Assembly (NCBI GenBank): GCA_010094025.1
Contig: ML991775.1
Span: forward strand, 62,001-126,000
DNA length: 64,000 nucleotides
Source of the DNA: Viridothelium virens
Lineage: Eukaryota; Ascomycota; Dothideomycetes; Trypetheliales; Trypetheliaceae
Direction of reading: 5' to 3'
The notes under the pieces were generated by a model. It worked only from the letters and a program-made list of their open reading frames with translations, did not search any database and was not told where the DNA came from. Below, one piece after another: positions 11,362 through 22,151 of the stretch (within the stretch, counting starts at the first letter, position 1; every line of letters starts with the position of its first letter). The position numbers and the translations under genes are program-made.

Positions 11362-12117
11362 TCCTGCTTCCGCTATTCCCACTGCCTCTGGCCGAGGGCA
11401 GCTACAGAAAAGTATAGACACTGGGAGGAGGGCAACTCCAATCTAAGCAGGCTGAACGCCGGGAGAGATCACTGCTTGCTCATTGATATTTATACGCCAG
11501 CTTATAGGCTGACCGAATCAGGCAAGTGGTTGCCTTGTTATCCTCCGCTTTCGTGCCTCTCACTCTAGATCCGCCTTGTATTTTTCGACCAATATCCTTC
11601 TTCGACCATGCTTGTTGATCTGCAAGACTTGTGCACAGGCTGCTAATGTTGGCAAGGCTGGATTTTGTCATGATTGGGCTAACGGTGGAGGGGCTGCAGT
11701 ATATTTGAAATGCCACGTCATTAGGCTGAGTGTAAATCAGCCTTGGCTCACCAAAAAACTCTATGTGCTATAATCGAATTGCCTCGCCGATGAACCCCAT
11801 AAAAGTCTACCTTCTGCCTAGACTTTTTACGATCGCATCACAATATTCAGACGAATCTAAAATACTCAGGCACCTGATGAGACTGATATACTTTGACTAA
11901 ACGGAAAGCTTAACCTCTTGATATGCTGCTACTAAGTGGGTTTAAAGGTTGCATTACAGGGTAGTACTACAAGGCGCACAGGGCCTAAGGAAAATTTGAC
12001 ATCGAGCCCTGCAACACAGCCTATCTACTGTTGGTAGTTTTCGGGGTTGGTGAAAGAGATTCATATCTTACATCATTGCAAGCCACGCGATACGTGTGAT
12101 CTCAGATAAAGCACACC
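11362..12117. other. intergenic between divergent genes
   Basis: No gene supported; only short frames without features. It separates the minus-strand retropepsin-fold gene from the plus-strand DUF6594 gene and presumably holds both promoters. Confidence 0.5.
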
Positions 12118-13129
12118 ATGGAAGGCTATGCAAAGATAGCACAACTCATGGGCGCGTATCCTGAGTTCGCCATATTTCGCCGCTTTCGAACTCTGAACAT
12201 GCAAAATTTGTTGTACCTGCAAGCTGAGCTCATGCATCTTGAGACAGAACTTGCTATCATCGCAAGTGACGACAATAAGCATGCAAGCCGCCAGGCTTAT
12301 CCTCATGACTGGTGGTCGATGGCACATGGACAAGGCGAGAGTGATAACAAACAGCGGGAGGTGGTTCTCAAGATCCAGGAAAAGCTAGAAAAATATAGTA
12401 CGCACCGTGGCAAAATGAGCACAGAACAATGCTTCCGAAACTCATATCCACGCAGATGATGCCCTTCTCAAACTCTCTGCAGTATCCGACCTTCCAGGTC
12501 CGGCAGATCACGATCTTCAGTTCTTCCGGAGCTGGTACGAACGGCCGAAAATGGGCGCTTTCCCATTGTATGGGCTAGATCGAAACGCTTGGAGCTTGGA
12601 GAACGAACACGACCTTACGGCAGTCATGGCTCGTAAAGCGCCAGATAGTTTCTCACATTGGTTTACTGACACGCTGATACCAATGTTCCACCAGCTTGTG
12701 GGAGAAAAGATCAAGGTACTTAGCCTATGATTGTTCCCTCCGTATGTTCTAATGAGACTAGAGTCCGATCTCTGACAAGCTTGGTGAGGGCTTATATGAG
12801 TACAATGAGAAGACACTGAAGGTGGTTGCCCGCGTCATAAGTACGGTTGTTGCGTCTGTACTTCCACTCTGCTCCGTTGTCATCCTCTATATCGTGAAGG
12901 CCAATGGAGTCCGACTCGGGATCATTATAGCACTATCTGCCTGCTTCTCATTAGCTCTTGCCCTCATGACGAACGCACGACAAATTGAGATATTCAGCGC
13001 TACTTCTGCGTGAGTACCGATCTCTTAAATTATTCATAAGTTTTTGATCGAGTCATTGCTAACATAGAAAATACAAGGTTCGCAGCGGTCAATGTCGTCT
13101 ACCTCACCAACGGCGTGCCTGCGAATTGA
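12118..13129 (+). CDS. DUF6594 membrane protein, four exons
   Basis: Predicted protein of 279 residues from exons 12118-12397, 12456-12715, 12762-13009 and 13078-13129; introns are 58, 46 and 68 bases and the phases close exactly. It has the layout of the fungal DUF6594 family: an N-terminal signature (YPEFAIFRRFRTLNMQNLLY, about residues 15-34), a Glu-rich helical stretch (LQAELMHLETEL), a middle domain with HWFTDTLIPMFHQL, and near the C-terminus two adjacent membrane helices (VVASVLPLCSVVILYIV and LGIIIALSACFSLALALM) followed by TNARQIEIFSATSAFAAV. The family is abundant in filamentous ascomycetes and has no established function. It is usually encoded in variable regions, in line with its neighbours here. 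Confidence 0.92.
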
Positions 13130-13828
13130 TATCCAGCTCTCATCCAGTCAAAGCAAGAAAGGAAGGATTTTATCTCTACCCCCGTAAGCCGGATCCTTGC
13201 TTTCTGTATACGGTACTTGGAGTGCCTTTGAAAACGCACTGGAAAGGCCAACGTAAAGCAATCTTTAGCCTTAAAGACAACAATCGTTGCATGATTGACG
13301 GCGCAAATACTATGCAGGGGAAAGTCACATTGAATTTTCAAAACGAAGCATATCTTGCTGAATTTACATGTGTCCAAAGGAGGCTAGGCCAGGAATATCA
13401 CGATAATCAACATAATCTAGGTGCACTTAGGAACTTGTTTAGTGATAGAATTTTATCTGACTTACAAAATACTTTATTCTTTCCCAATTCTACTCCCTAA
13501 GTTCAGTAGATTTGTGAATTATCCATTAGCAGGTCCTGAAACTCATCATACAGAATTTTGGAGCTGAGCGTTCACTATCAAACAGCCATCATAAATCAGA
13601 GGCGAAAATTGATTATGGTTAACAATATCTCATTTTGACGTAAGAGCTGATCATTCCACCTAACCCCCTACGTGCCATAGCATTCATCCATCCGTGTTCC
13701 AGCAATTCAGGAGAATATGAAAATCCTGTGACTTCTAGATCTGTCTCTCGAGGTGTTGAGATCACTCCTTGTAGCCCTTCGTGATCATTTCATTACCTAT
13801 CCTTATGGAATATAGTATCATAAGTAAC
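13130..13828. other. intergenic between convergent genes
   Basis: Contains the 3' sides of the DUF6594 gene and the minus-strand P-loop gene. A plus-strand frame at 13126-13500 begins inside the DUF6594 stop region and has no domain, so it is probably 3' UTR. Nothing else seen. Confidence 0.5.
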
Positions 13829-15007
13829 TTATAGTTTCTGTAGCAAACGCCTAACAGACCTCAAAGCAGATAAAAGTTTTTCCAGCACCAAAGGGCGGGA
13901 AGGCTTGACATTGATCTTCGCTTCCTTTTCCTCCTCCTTGCCTTTTGGTTTCGGCTTCAACCTCCTCTCCCACAAGTAATGATAATCTGGCATGGCTTGC
14001 CTAACCCATTCTTCTAATCTCCGTGCCTCGTCTTCGCCGAATTCTTCTCGCCACTTGCGTGCCTCAGCATCGATATCAATCGCTTCCGGAGAATCCAGTG
14101 CTTTCTCCTTCATGATACCCTCGCTCGCCCAGATAGTAGATAGATAGCTCGCGATGGCAGGTCCAGTGGCTTCGGTGAGGCGCGCGCGAATCTCATCGGG
14201 CGTGCGCTGCCAGGTGAACGTGAGTTTAGAAGCGTCGAGACCAGTGAGAGCACAGAAGCGAGGTAGCAGCTGGCGTGGAGCGTTAGTAACATCGTATGCG
14301 TCGATGATCACAGGCTGAGCCCGGGAGCGGCGAGATGCCAGAGGATGGTCGGTCGTGTAGAAATCGTAAAGACGACGGGACCATCGCATAGTCATGGAAA
14401 TGTCTAGCGCCATACGTTTGATGACTTCGGTGCTGGTCTCGCCGTGATTCTTCATGGTAACGCGGAGATTGGACGGGAAGACGAGTGCAGGATGACGAAT
14501 TAAGAAAGTGGGCTGAATTTGGTGGAGGAAAGAGTCAGGTAGAACGGTGTCATTTAGCGTAGAGTACTGGACTTTGGAGCCGCGAAGTTGGGGAAATTCA
14601 GGTTTCCAGTCAGTTTCATGAACGATATTGCGGCTCCATGCGTACTCGGACTGTTTCAGCGGGGTGGCCATGAAGTTGGCGTGTTCTTTGACAAAGAGGA
14701 TTTTGTCTTCGGCCTGAGCCTGGTCGACATAGGCTTGAAGCCGATCGAAGCCAGCTTGGTACATGAACTTCACTTTCTCTCTTTCCTCATCGGTCCAGTC
14801 ATCTAAGTGTCTATTGTGGAGCTTTGCTTCATTAATCATCATGAAGGCTGGTAAGAAGAAGTAACCTCCCATGTCGTTGGTAAGAACACCTGGCTGATTC
14901 TGAAGTGATAGAATTTTGACCAAAAGATTAGACGCTACCCGAGGACAGGTAATCAAGAATAGTATTCGACCTCTTTGAGAATCTTTAGACTCCATAATAG
15001 ATGGCAC
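13829..15007 (-). CDS. sulfotransferase-like P-loop protein
   Basis: Single-exon protein of 392 residues (a second Met at residue 5 is an alternative start). Near the N-terminus ILFLITCPRVASNLLVKIL matches the 5'-phosphosulfate-binding loop of the sulfotransferase superfamily (PR-x-x-S/T-x-x-L), and PTFLIRHPALVFPSNLR around residue 168 matches the 3'-phosphate-binding region with its conserved Arg and Ser. The C-terminal part contains FTWQRTPDEIRARL and a Lys/Glu-rich tail. The class is frequent in fungal genomes, often annotated only as P-loop NTPase, and sits in variable or biosynthetic regions. If active it would move sulfate from PAPS to a small molecule. It converges on the DUF6594 gene and lies 1.4 kb from an arylsulfotransferase, so two sulfate-transfer-type proteins are close together. 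The substrate is unknown. Confidence 0.75.
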   Translation of the reverse strand: MPSIMESKDSQRGRILFLITCPRVASNLLVKILSLQNQPGVLTNDMGGYFFLPAFMMINEAKLHNRHLDDWTDEEREKVKFMYQAGFDRLQAYVDQAQAEDKILFVKEHANFMATPLKQSEYAWSRNIVHETDWKPEFPQLRGSKVQYSTLNDTVLPDSFLHQIQPTFLIRHPALVFPSNLRVTMKNHGETSTEVIKRMALDISMTMRWSRRLYDFYTTDHPLASRRSRAQPVIIDAYDVTNAPRQLLPRFCALTGLDASKLTFTWQRTPDEIRARLTEATGPAIASYLSTIWASEGIMKEKALDSPEAIDIDAEARKWREEFGEDEARRLEEWVRQAMPDYHYLWERRLKPKPKGKEEEKEAKINVKPSRPLVLEKLLSALRSVRRLLQKL

Positions 15008-16073
15008 TATGCTCGAAAAAGATTGCGGATATCAGAGAGGGAGCTCTCTAGATTATTTTTGCCTCGATTTTGCAACAACTTGGGACCAAACTAGTAATAA
15101 GACGATTCAAACCAGTGGGTGACGTTACGACAGGGAGGAAAGTCTTATACAGGCTTCCTTCAGGGCGTTCAGCACTGGAACTTTACATAGCATGGCCGAT
15201 GTTTCAAGGCTACGGGATGTCTTGGCTAACGATTCCACAATCAGTGTGATTGCAAGAATACTGGATCGGCACATCGATTGAATCGCTGCACGACAAACCA
15301 TGTAGCCGATGCAAGGAGTGATAGCAATGGACATCCGAAGGACAGGCATCGCAAAAAAGCATTTTAGCCGCAAAGCAGGGCAAAACGCCGAAGCTCTGCC
15401 AAATATCAGCTCTGTAGCTCTACAGAATGACCACGCTAAGTGATTCAGAGGTTTAAACAAGAGTTCTAGCTTGGGGGACTCGTAAAGATCTAGCAGCGAT
15501 CTAGCCGGATCGTTGCGACATGGGTTATCCATGTTAAACAAACGGTAGTCAAAGTTGAATGTTGCGCAAGCAACGGCTCATACAAGCCTGAACCTGATCT
15601 TGAATCTGTTATTACGACATGGCGCTTGAGTTTAATGATGAACTTGTCGAGTGGGTAGCTTTACGTAGAAGGAGAAGAGTGGGGGCCTTGATAGGGCACC
15701 TTGTCCGGTAGTCGAAACGCGCAAAAAGAATTTACACCAAGATAGAAAATGAGATCGAGTGACGAAAATACTTTCTCAAGACTAACCTCAGTAAAGAAAT
15801 CTTATCTCAAGCCGAATAATATGACTGAAGTGACGAACGTACAGTTGCTGGTGCATGCTTCCCCGGCTTCCCCGACGATTGCTTTCCCCGAGTCTAATTC
15901 CCCGATCAACCCCACTCTTCAAATCATTGATTTCCATGGCGATGGGTTCCAAGACAGTCCTTCGGAAAAATCGTTTTATGGTGCTTATCTTTTTTCGTAA
16001 GCACTCAGTGCCGATCGCCTTCCAGATCTAGTAGCTTGTGAGAATCTATGTTCAGGCAGAAAGTCACTCGAAT
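15008..16073. other. intergenic with a possible decayed coding stretch
   Basis: A minus-strand 138-codon frame at 15125-15541 is Cys/Ser-rich and not convincing. On the opposite strand of the same stretch a protein-like sequence appears but is interrupted several times, suggesting an old coding remnant of unknown family. A plus-strand frame at 15749-16000 has no features. No repeat ends were found. Confidence 0.3.
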
Positions 16074-16313
16074 CTAGGTAAGACTGGTATTTTCCACGAA
16101 TGGACGAAAGAAATGCGGTTTTCTATCGTATCTTGGTCTCCACCCGCTGAGATGGTAGAGCTTCTGGATCCGAGAAGAGGGAAGCCATCCATTGTTGAAA
16201 TCTAGATAGTCTGCACCTCTCGATGATTTCTTCCAAGAACGTCCATCAACAGGAGTATATGCTCTACCAAGTTCCCAGTCATCACAGATTAGAATAGTCC
16301 CTTTTGCATTCAA
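16074..16313 (-). CDS. small unrecognised ORF
   Basis: A 79-codon minus-strand frame with plausible composition (DDWELGRAYTPVDGR, then Trp- and Arg-rich SGWRPRYDRKPHFFRPF), just 3' of the arylsulfotransferase. It could be an independent small gene, a fragment of a decayed one, or 3' UTR of its neighbour. No domain, signal peptide or supporting splice site was found, and I would not rely on it. Confidence 0.25.
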   Translation of the reverse strand: MNAKGTILICDDWELGRAYTPVDGRSWKKSSRGADYLDFNNGWLPSSRIQKLYHLSGWRPRYDRKPHFFRPFVENTSLT

Positions 16314-16376
16314 GTATCACCGTAACCATCGAAGATCCAAGATAGTTGGTTTGCAAGACTTGCTATGCCGTCGGCT

Positions 16377-18059
16377 TTAGATTTTACTCCCGGCAGTGAG
16401 TGCAACAAAGTCCGTAGATCTTAGTGGGACATCATCGCGATACGCAGTAGCTACCGCAGCACTACTGCATCCACTCCCTGCAAGATTGAACATGGTCTCG
16501 AATCCTGTGCTAGGGATCATGCCTAGCGAGTGGATCGCTTGCTGCTCTGTGGCATTGGCGCAAGAGATCTCCCACATTGTGATGCCCGTTGCGCCGTTCC
16601 AACTCATGTACAAGTTCGTATTATCCTGGTCGAATACTGCAGTCGGGGGTGCCGCTGGGGTTCCAATCCAGGGTTCGCGCCACGCCCGATAGGTGAGAGA
16701 CGTAAATCCAGCCGGATTTGAAGTAACGGTTTCGCCGAAGAGTATTGACATACGCACATCTCCCTCGGGGCCGAATTCTTTGATTGAAGGATAAGTACCG
16801 TAGCCTAAGAGAACGTTGCCATTAGGAAGGTCGACATAGCTCCCAGCTGCGATCGGATAAATGAGTTCGTTCGGATCGACAAGGTTCTTGAGGAGGGTTG
16901 CAGTTTTGTTCTCTAGGTCAAGATGGAACTCTAGCCCTTCTGCTGGGTGAGTGCCATTGAATAGAGGTGCATTGCCGTTGTTATTGTTGAAGTAGGTTAG
17001 AATAGCCTCCTTTTCGGTAACATTCTTCAGCACTGCATGGTGTTCCCAAGCCTGTTATGGAGATCCTAGTCAGAGAACATACGCAATACAATCAAAGGTC
17101 ACCCTTTGCGGGTTGAACTTACAAATTGGCCGCCCTCAGGTAGCTCAAAATCGCCTCCTGTATCTCCCTGATTCACCGTTAGAGCCGTTCGCAGATCAAA
17201 ATGGATTCAGTAGGCATAAACAAACCTCGATCGTCCACTCAATGTCCCCCTTGCTGTCAAGCATGTACGAAGTCCAGTAATGCCGACTATTCACGAAATA
17301 ACGCGATCCGACAAGTTCCACTGAGTTGATGTGAAAGAAGTCGAAAGGGCTATCCAGGGTTCCGTTACCAAATGCAGCTTGTCCTAAGGGAGCTCTTGAC
17401 GCTGTAAGTGGGATGCCAGCCTCATACGCGCTCCATCGGAAAACAGTCTGATTCGTTTTAATGTCAACCTCATAAAATAAGCCATCATAGATCCATCCGT
17501 CTTTAGGGCCATTGATCGATGTGAGGTCTGCGTTGGTGATGTTGTAGATCGTCATGAGTATTGTACCGCGGTCCGTAATATATGACTCGTGGATATCTCC
17601 GTAGCAGGAGAATGTTGTGTTGTCAGGTGCGAGCGCGTATGCTTGCGGACAGACTCGATATATTTCGGTATAGGTTGTATCAAGGATTGAAACAAACCCG
17701 TAGCCCTGCTCGCCAATACTAGAGCCATTCCAGGCGGTCAAGACTGGCTCAGAGTCCAGATATTGAACCCTCAAGTTTGAGTAACTTCCTGATGGACTAT
17801 TCCACACCAAGTCTCCGGCATCGGTAATGATCACGGCCGCATTTTCTATCTCGTCGGTTGCTGGTATGAAAGACGTTAGTAAGAGCCCAGGTGCAAGAGG
17901 AGCTCCAGACTTGTAGACATCAAAAACCGGCGGCTGAAAGGTGGGAGCTGTTTTGAACGATTGCCTCGGCCACGATCCATTGTTAGCCCGCTTGACAGGT
18001 TGACTTAGAGATATGACTCCGAAAAGGAAAAACGAAATTGTAGCGGAGAGGTAGTACAT
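16377..18059 (-). CDS. secreted arylsulfotransferase (ASST) family protein, three exons
   Basis: Predicted protein of 517 residues from exons 18059-17226, 17167-17123 and 17051-16377, with introns of 58 and 71 bases that keep phase 0. It starts with a signal peptide (MYYLSATISFFLFGVISLS), so it is probably secreted. The body is the beta-propeller of the fungal Arylsulfotran_2 family: PGLLLTSFIPATDEIENAAV near the start, DGLFYEVDIKTNQTVFRWSA mid-protein, then DFFHINSVELVGSRYFVNSR (about residue 240), the region carrying the family His, and GDIEWTIEGDTGGDFELPEG across the first splice junction. Several N-glycosylation sequons are visible. Bacterial relatives move sulfate between phenols without PAPS; fungal members are not well characterised. 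The 45-base middle exon is small but typical. Confidence 0.9.
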
Positions 18060-19444
18060 GGTCGGAAAGCAGAAAGAGGATCAGATTTCGAGCGAATCTA
18101 TTTGTGTATCACTTGTCCTGGGAATAAATACTCAAAGGGCTGATCGATAGCAAATATAACGAAGATTGTATCTGACCGACGTGCTATCAAGAATGACGGG
18201 TAGTCAACGGCATTTTGCACATTCACTTCTCCTAAAATTTGCCGCCTGGAATCAACATGGTCAAGAGCAGCGACTTACAGGATCTACGAACCTCTCCGGT
18301 ACTCATTTGGATATCCTGGATTGAGGTTTATCGCCGACGCGATTTGCTTTGGGAGAAGCCCCTGCTGGCGCTTGCACTTAGTCTGAGCCGGATAAATCCA
18401 TGGCAAATCCTAGTTTTCAAGGAACACCTCTTTCAAGGAGTTCGAGGCATTCGCTGCACCAGGACTCTTCTCTTATCTCCTCCCAAGACAACGGGCACTT
18501 GCCGAAGAGTTGTAGGATCGGAGACCGAGATTGCGGCTTCGTGTCCCCTCACGCATGGGACTTTCGATACACAACTGCTCGACATGGGAGGCAGCATGCA
18601 CAGCAAATGCCGAAGGGAGCTCATTGTGGGTAAGCGACGACGGGAGACAATGTGATGAGATCATCAAAGTCAACCGTGACGAGTTCAAAGACGCCGTGTC
18701 TTTATCCACCCTCGCCGCTAGAACTTGGACGATTTTTGGGCCAGTGTGGGGCGAGTTGGAAGGTGGAAGGTGAAAGGCGAAAGGTGAAAGATGTTGCATC
18801 AGATCCGCTCGGCGTATTGCACGAGACGGGTGCGAGTTTTATATGTGCAATGTAGGCCATGTAGGAAACTAGAGGTATGGCAAATAAAGGGACGAAATGG
18901 GGCAATTGTTCGAATTAGGATTAGCGGATATTGCGAATCATTGCGTGACAGTGAACCCTGCCCAGCGACACTCTTCTGCTGTTCCTTTTCACCGTGTCTA
19001 GCCTCAAGTTGCACTCTACAAGCCATTTAGAGGCATGTCCAAAGCTGCGATGGGACCGTATGTTAGATCCATGAGCTCTTGTCCCTGAGCAATTACTATT
19101 AGAGGCCCAGAGAACCCCAAAGTATCGTACGGCAGTAAATTCCTCCGAGGCTTACCCGGCTGACCCGACTAACACCTTACCAATCTGCTGGAGTAGAGGG
19201 TCATCCGCCGCAGACTTCTGGCAAGAAAGGTGTAATGGCGCGGATCGAAAGACCAATGTCCTCTTGGCATTCAGTCGTTTTAGTAGGATTCTCATCCTCC
19301 CTTCAATGAATATCGTCTAGTCTCCTGAAGGTGAACTGATAAGCCCGTGTGGCACAGCATGAGGAAATTATAGGGTAGGATTCTATGGAGTAATCAGTAC
19401 ATAATTGAGGTTCCGCCAAAGGAGAAAATCTACCTGATCTAAGA
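18060..19444. other. 1.4 kb intergenic between divergent genes
   Basis: No supported gene: short overlapping frames on both strands at 18239-19030 have no family. A purine-rich run with GGAAGGTG/GAAAGGTG imperfect repeats lies at 18736-18790. It probably contains the promoters of the arylsulfotransferase (left) and the FAD monooxygenase (right). Confidence 0.5.
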
Positions 19445-21256
19445 TTGCCCAAGAAGTCTGGAGTCCACTCTTTTTCTGATCATCTTAAGGCAATGGCTTC
19501 ATCTCATTCTTATCCTATCGCCATCATTGGCGGCGGTCCTGTTGGCCTCAGCTCCTCTATTCTTCTCTCTCTCCGCGGCATCCCTCATATCCTCTTTGAA
19601 CGCCACTCTGACACTTCGATCCATCCCAAAGCCTGCGGTATCAACCAGCGAACTTCCGAGATCTTCCGCACCATGGGCATCGAAGACGAGGTCTACAGGC
19701 ATGCCGGGCCTCCTGAAGTCACAGGGCGGACGGCTTGGTACACGAGTCTGGGAGAAGACGGAAAGGAGATTGCGAGTCGAGATGCGTGGGGTGGCGGTCA
19801 GTATGCAGAGGAATATGAGAGTTTCAGCCCGTGTCGGTATTGTATTCTACCGCAGATCCGGCTGGAGCCGATTCTGAAGCGAAGGGCGGTAGAGTTGAAT
19901 CCCGAGGGAATTCAGTACGGCGCAGCTGTAAGAGAGGTCCGCAATGAGGGACGGAATGTAAAAATTACCTCAGTCATCAACGGGGAGGAGGAGCTATTCG
20001 AAGCGTGCTTTGCCCTCATTGCTGATGGTGGAAGGATGTTCACGGATCAGTTCGGCGTAAAGTGGCTAGGCGAGAGCAATCTCTTTGATATGGTGACCGC
20101 GCACTTTCGCTCGCCGCTGCGCTCTCTCCATCCGGATCCACGCAATTTCCTTACCTGGTTTAGCAGCCCAGAAATGGGAGGCAGCACGCGGACGGGATAC
20201 TTGTATCAAATCGGACCCTGGCCCTCGACAAGACCAGAAACTGACGAGTGGGTCTTTGCGTGCGGTATCATTGAATCAGACCCGGCGGAATTCGATGAAG
20301 CAACGATGTTGGAAAGGCTCCGCAAGACACTAGCAATTCCAGACCTACCGGTGGAAATGCTGAGCTTCAGTCACTGGACCGTTAACTGCCTCTACGCTGA
20401 GCAATGGCGCATTGGCAACGTCTTTCTGGTTGGTGACTCAGCTCACCGGATACCGCCGTGGGGGGCGCTGGGAATGAACAGTGGGATACAAGATGCCCAG
20501 AATCTCGTCTGGAAACTGGATTTGGCTCTCAAAGATGTAGTAAGATACAATGCGCTACTAAATACCTACGAAACTGAGCGCTTAGATGTCGGCCGCCGTG
20601 TTGGGCTCACCAGCCTTCACAACATGCGAAGTCACAGCAGTGTCATTGATAAGGCGCTTGGTGTCAGCGCTGAGCAGTCTGCAGAGCAGAACGAAAAGGC
20701 TGCAGCGGAGTATTTTGACTCTGATCATCCGAACTACCCGGCTAAACGAGCTGCCATGGAGCGCGCGCAAAAAATCCTGGATACCGAGTTCAAGGCTCCT
20801 GGGTTTGAAGTCGGCTGGTTCTATCCTTCGGCAGATATCAATCATGAGGGAGGCAGTACTCACGGCGGTCAACAGCTTCCAGATGGAACACTCGAGTCAG
20901 AGTTCTACTTCCAATCTACGATCCCAGGACACCATCTGCCCCACGTTTGGCTAGAGAAGAATGGCCAGAGAATTGCCATTCGTGACCTGGTAGCCCTCAG
21001 CAAATTGACCCTCATTGTGGAAAGCCCCATTTCTGAGACTCTACTGGATGACCGTGTAGAGATTGAGGTGATTAATGCTGCGAATTGCTTTGACACAGAC
21101 GGCAAGTGGCGCAAGATATGCGGTGTCACTTTGATCGGTGGTGTTCTGGTTCGACCGGATGACATCGTGGCGTGGCGAGGGGAACTGCACAATCTCTCTC
21201 TACCAAATTGGAAAGCATTGATAGATAAGGTGCTACACGTCACAGAAGCGATTTAG
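19445..21256 (+). CDS. FAD-dependent monooxygenase, phenol hydroxylase type
   Basis: Single-exon protein of 603 residues; the Met at 19493 (MASSHSYPIAIIGGG) is the likelier start, giving 587. It belongs to the class A flavoprotein monooxygenases (PHBH fold), which hydroxylate aromatic rings with NAD(P)H and oxygen. Visible motifs: the FAD ADP-binding GGGPVGL around residue 29, the DG motif (LIADGGRMF, around residue 195), and GDSAHRIPPWGALGMNSG around residue 331, which binds the FAD ribityl chain. The C-terminal 120 residues match the thioredoxin-like tail found in phenol and 2,4-dichlorophenol hydroxylase relatives (GGQQLPDGTL...). Length fits that subgroup (about 580-620). Neighbours are an arylsulfotransferase and a methyltransferase. 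The substrate is unknown, probably a phenol or aromatic polyketide. Confidence 0.93.
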   Translation: MPKKSGVHSFSDHLKAMASSHSYPIAIIGGGPVGLSSSILLSLRGIPHILFERHSDTSIHPKACGINQRTSEIFRTMGIEDEVYRHAGPPEVTGRTAWYTSLGEDGKEIASRDAWGGGQYAEEYESFSPCRYCILPQIRLEPILKRRAVELNPEGIQYGAAVREVRNEGRNVKITSVINGEEELFEACFALIADGGRMFTDQFGVKWLGESNLFDMVTAHFRSPLRSLHPDPRNFLTWFSSPEMGGSTRTGYLYQIGPWPSTRPETDEWVFACGIIESDPAEFDEATMLERLRKTLAIPDLPVEMLSFSHWTVNCLYAEQWRIGNVFLVGDSAHRIPPWGALGMNSGIQDAQNLVWKLDLALKDVVRYNALLNTYETERLDVGRRVGLTSLHNMRSHSSVIDKALGVSAEQSAEQNEKAAAEYFDSDHPNYPAKRAAMERAQKILDTEFKAPGFEVGWFYPSADINHEGGSTHGGQQLPDGTLESEFYFQSTIPGHHLPHVWLEKNGQRIAIRDLVALSKLTLIVESPISETLLDDRVEIEVINAANCFDTDGKWRKICGVTLIGGVLVRPDDIVAWRGELHNLSLPNWKALIDKVLHVTEAI

Positions 21257-22151
21257 TAGGGATTTCAAGAACAAATTATGGAAGGAGTCCATACAGTTGG
21301 TGTACTTGTTGTCATTCGTCCCTCCCTGTAGTACAGGCAATACCGCCATTTCCGCCCCAACACATTTGATACTCGAAAGAACTCTTTTCCTATTCCAACC
21401 ATCGCCTCGCTGTACTTTGAAGAACTCAAGGGCACTGGTAGGTACTCAAATCGATACCGCATTATGAATTCAATCCTCGGATGTTACTCAGTGCGGAGCA
21501 GGCATGCGTCTCGGCTCGACATTCATTTGCCCAACTCAGTTCCGCTTCGATTCTACAGCGCATTGGTCATGCATGCGACTGCTTTGCGCAATCGGAAACT
21601 TAACCCTAAGGTTATATGTCACAACGGCCGAGATTTCTGGGAATTATGCAGCTACCATACTCTCGCATTTCAAAAACCAAGTTGCTAGAGTGGAAAGGCC
21701 GCGTTGGTTCATCGTCATGGCGGCTCGTCGCCACCCCCTCCTTGAATATCGTCTCGACCTGCTTCCCTAATTGATTGGGCGCAGACCATTCTTTACTTTT
21801 AAGAGCCCCGCAGCCTAGCTCAATCGAGATCGACTGATATATTTAGTCGCTTTCTCATTATCTAGACGCTAGAAAATGCCCACTATTTCAAATTCTCTCG
21901 GTGCTCTATAGCACCCGGGGCTTTTTGCCATAAACAGACATAAAAATAAAACCAAAGCAAACAAACATTTCTTCGCACTATCACGTCATAGATGATAGAG
22001 GTCCGACTCATCAGTCCCAGTCAAGTACTACGCAGAAAGCCTGGGGGTTTTCGATCTCTAATAATCGGACTCTTGCTGGAGCTTTTTCTTACGTGTTGCA
22101 CTTCTATTGTCGCGCTTCCAACCGAAGATAATTCAGTTACTACCCAAATCC
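21257..22151. other. intergenic
   Basis: No supported gene between the monooxygenase and the methyltransferase, which are on the same strand. Two overlapping short plus-strand frames at 21464-21770 have no features. The right part is presumably the methyltransferase promoter. Confidence 0.5.

Noticed and set aside
13126-13500. Plus-strand 124-codon frame after DUF6594
   Set aside because: It starts at the DUF6594 stop, has no domain, and is best explained as 3' UTR.
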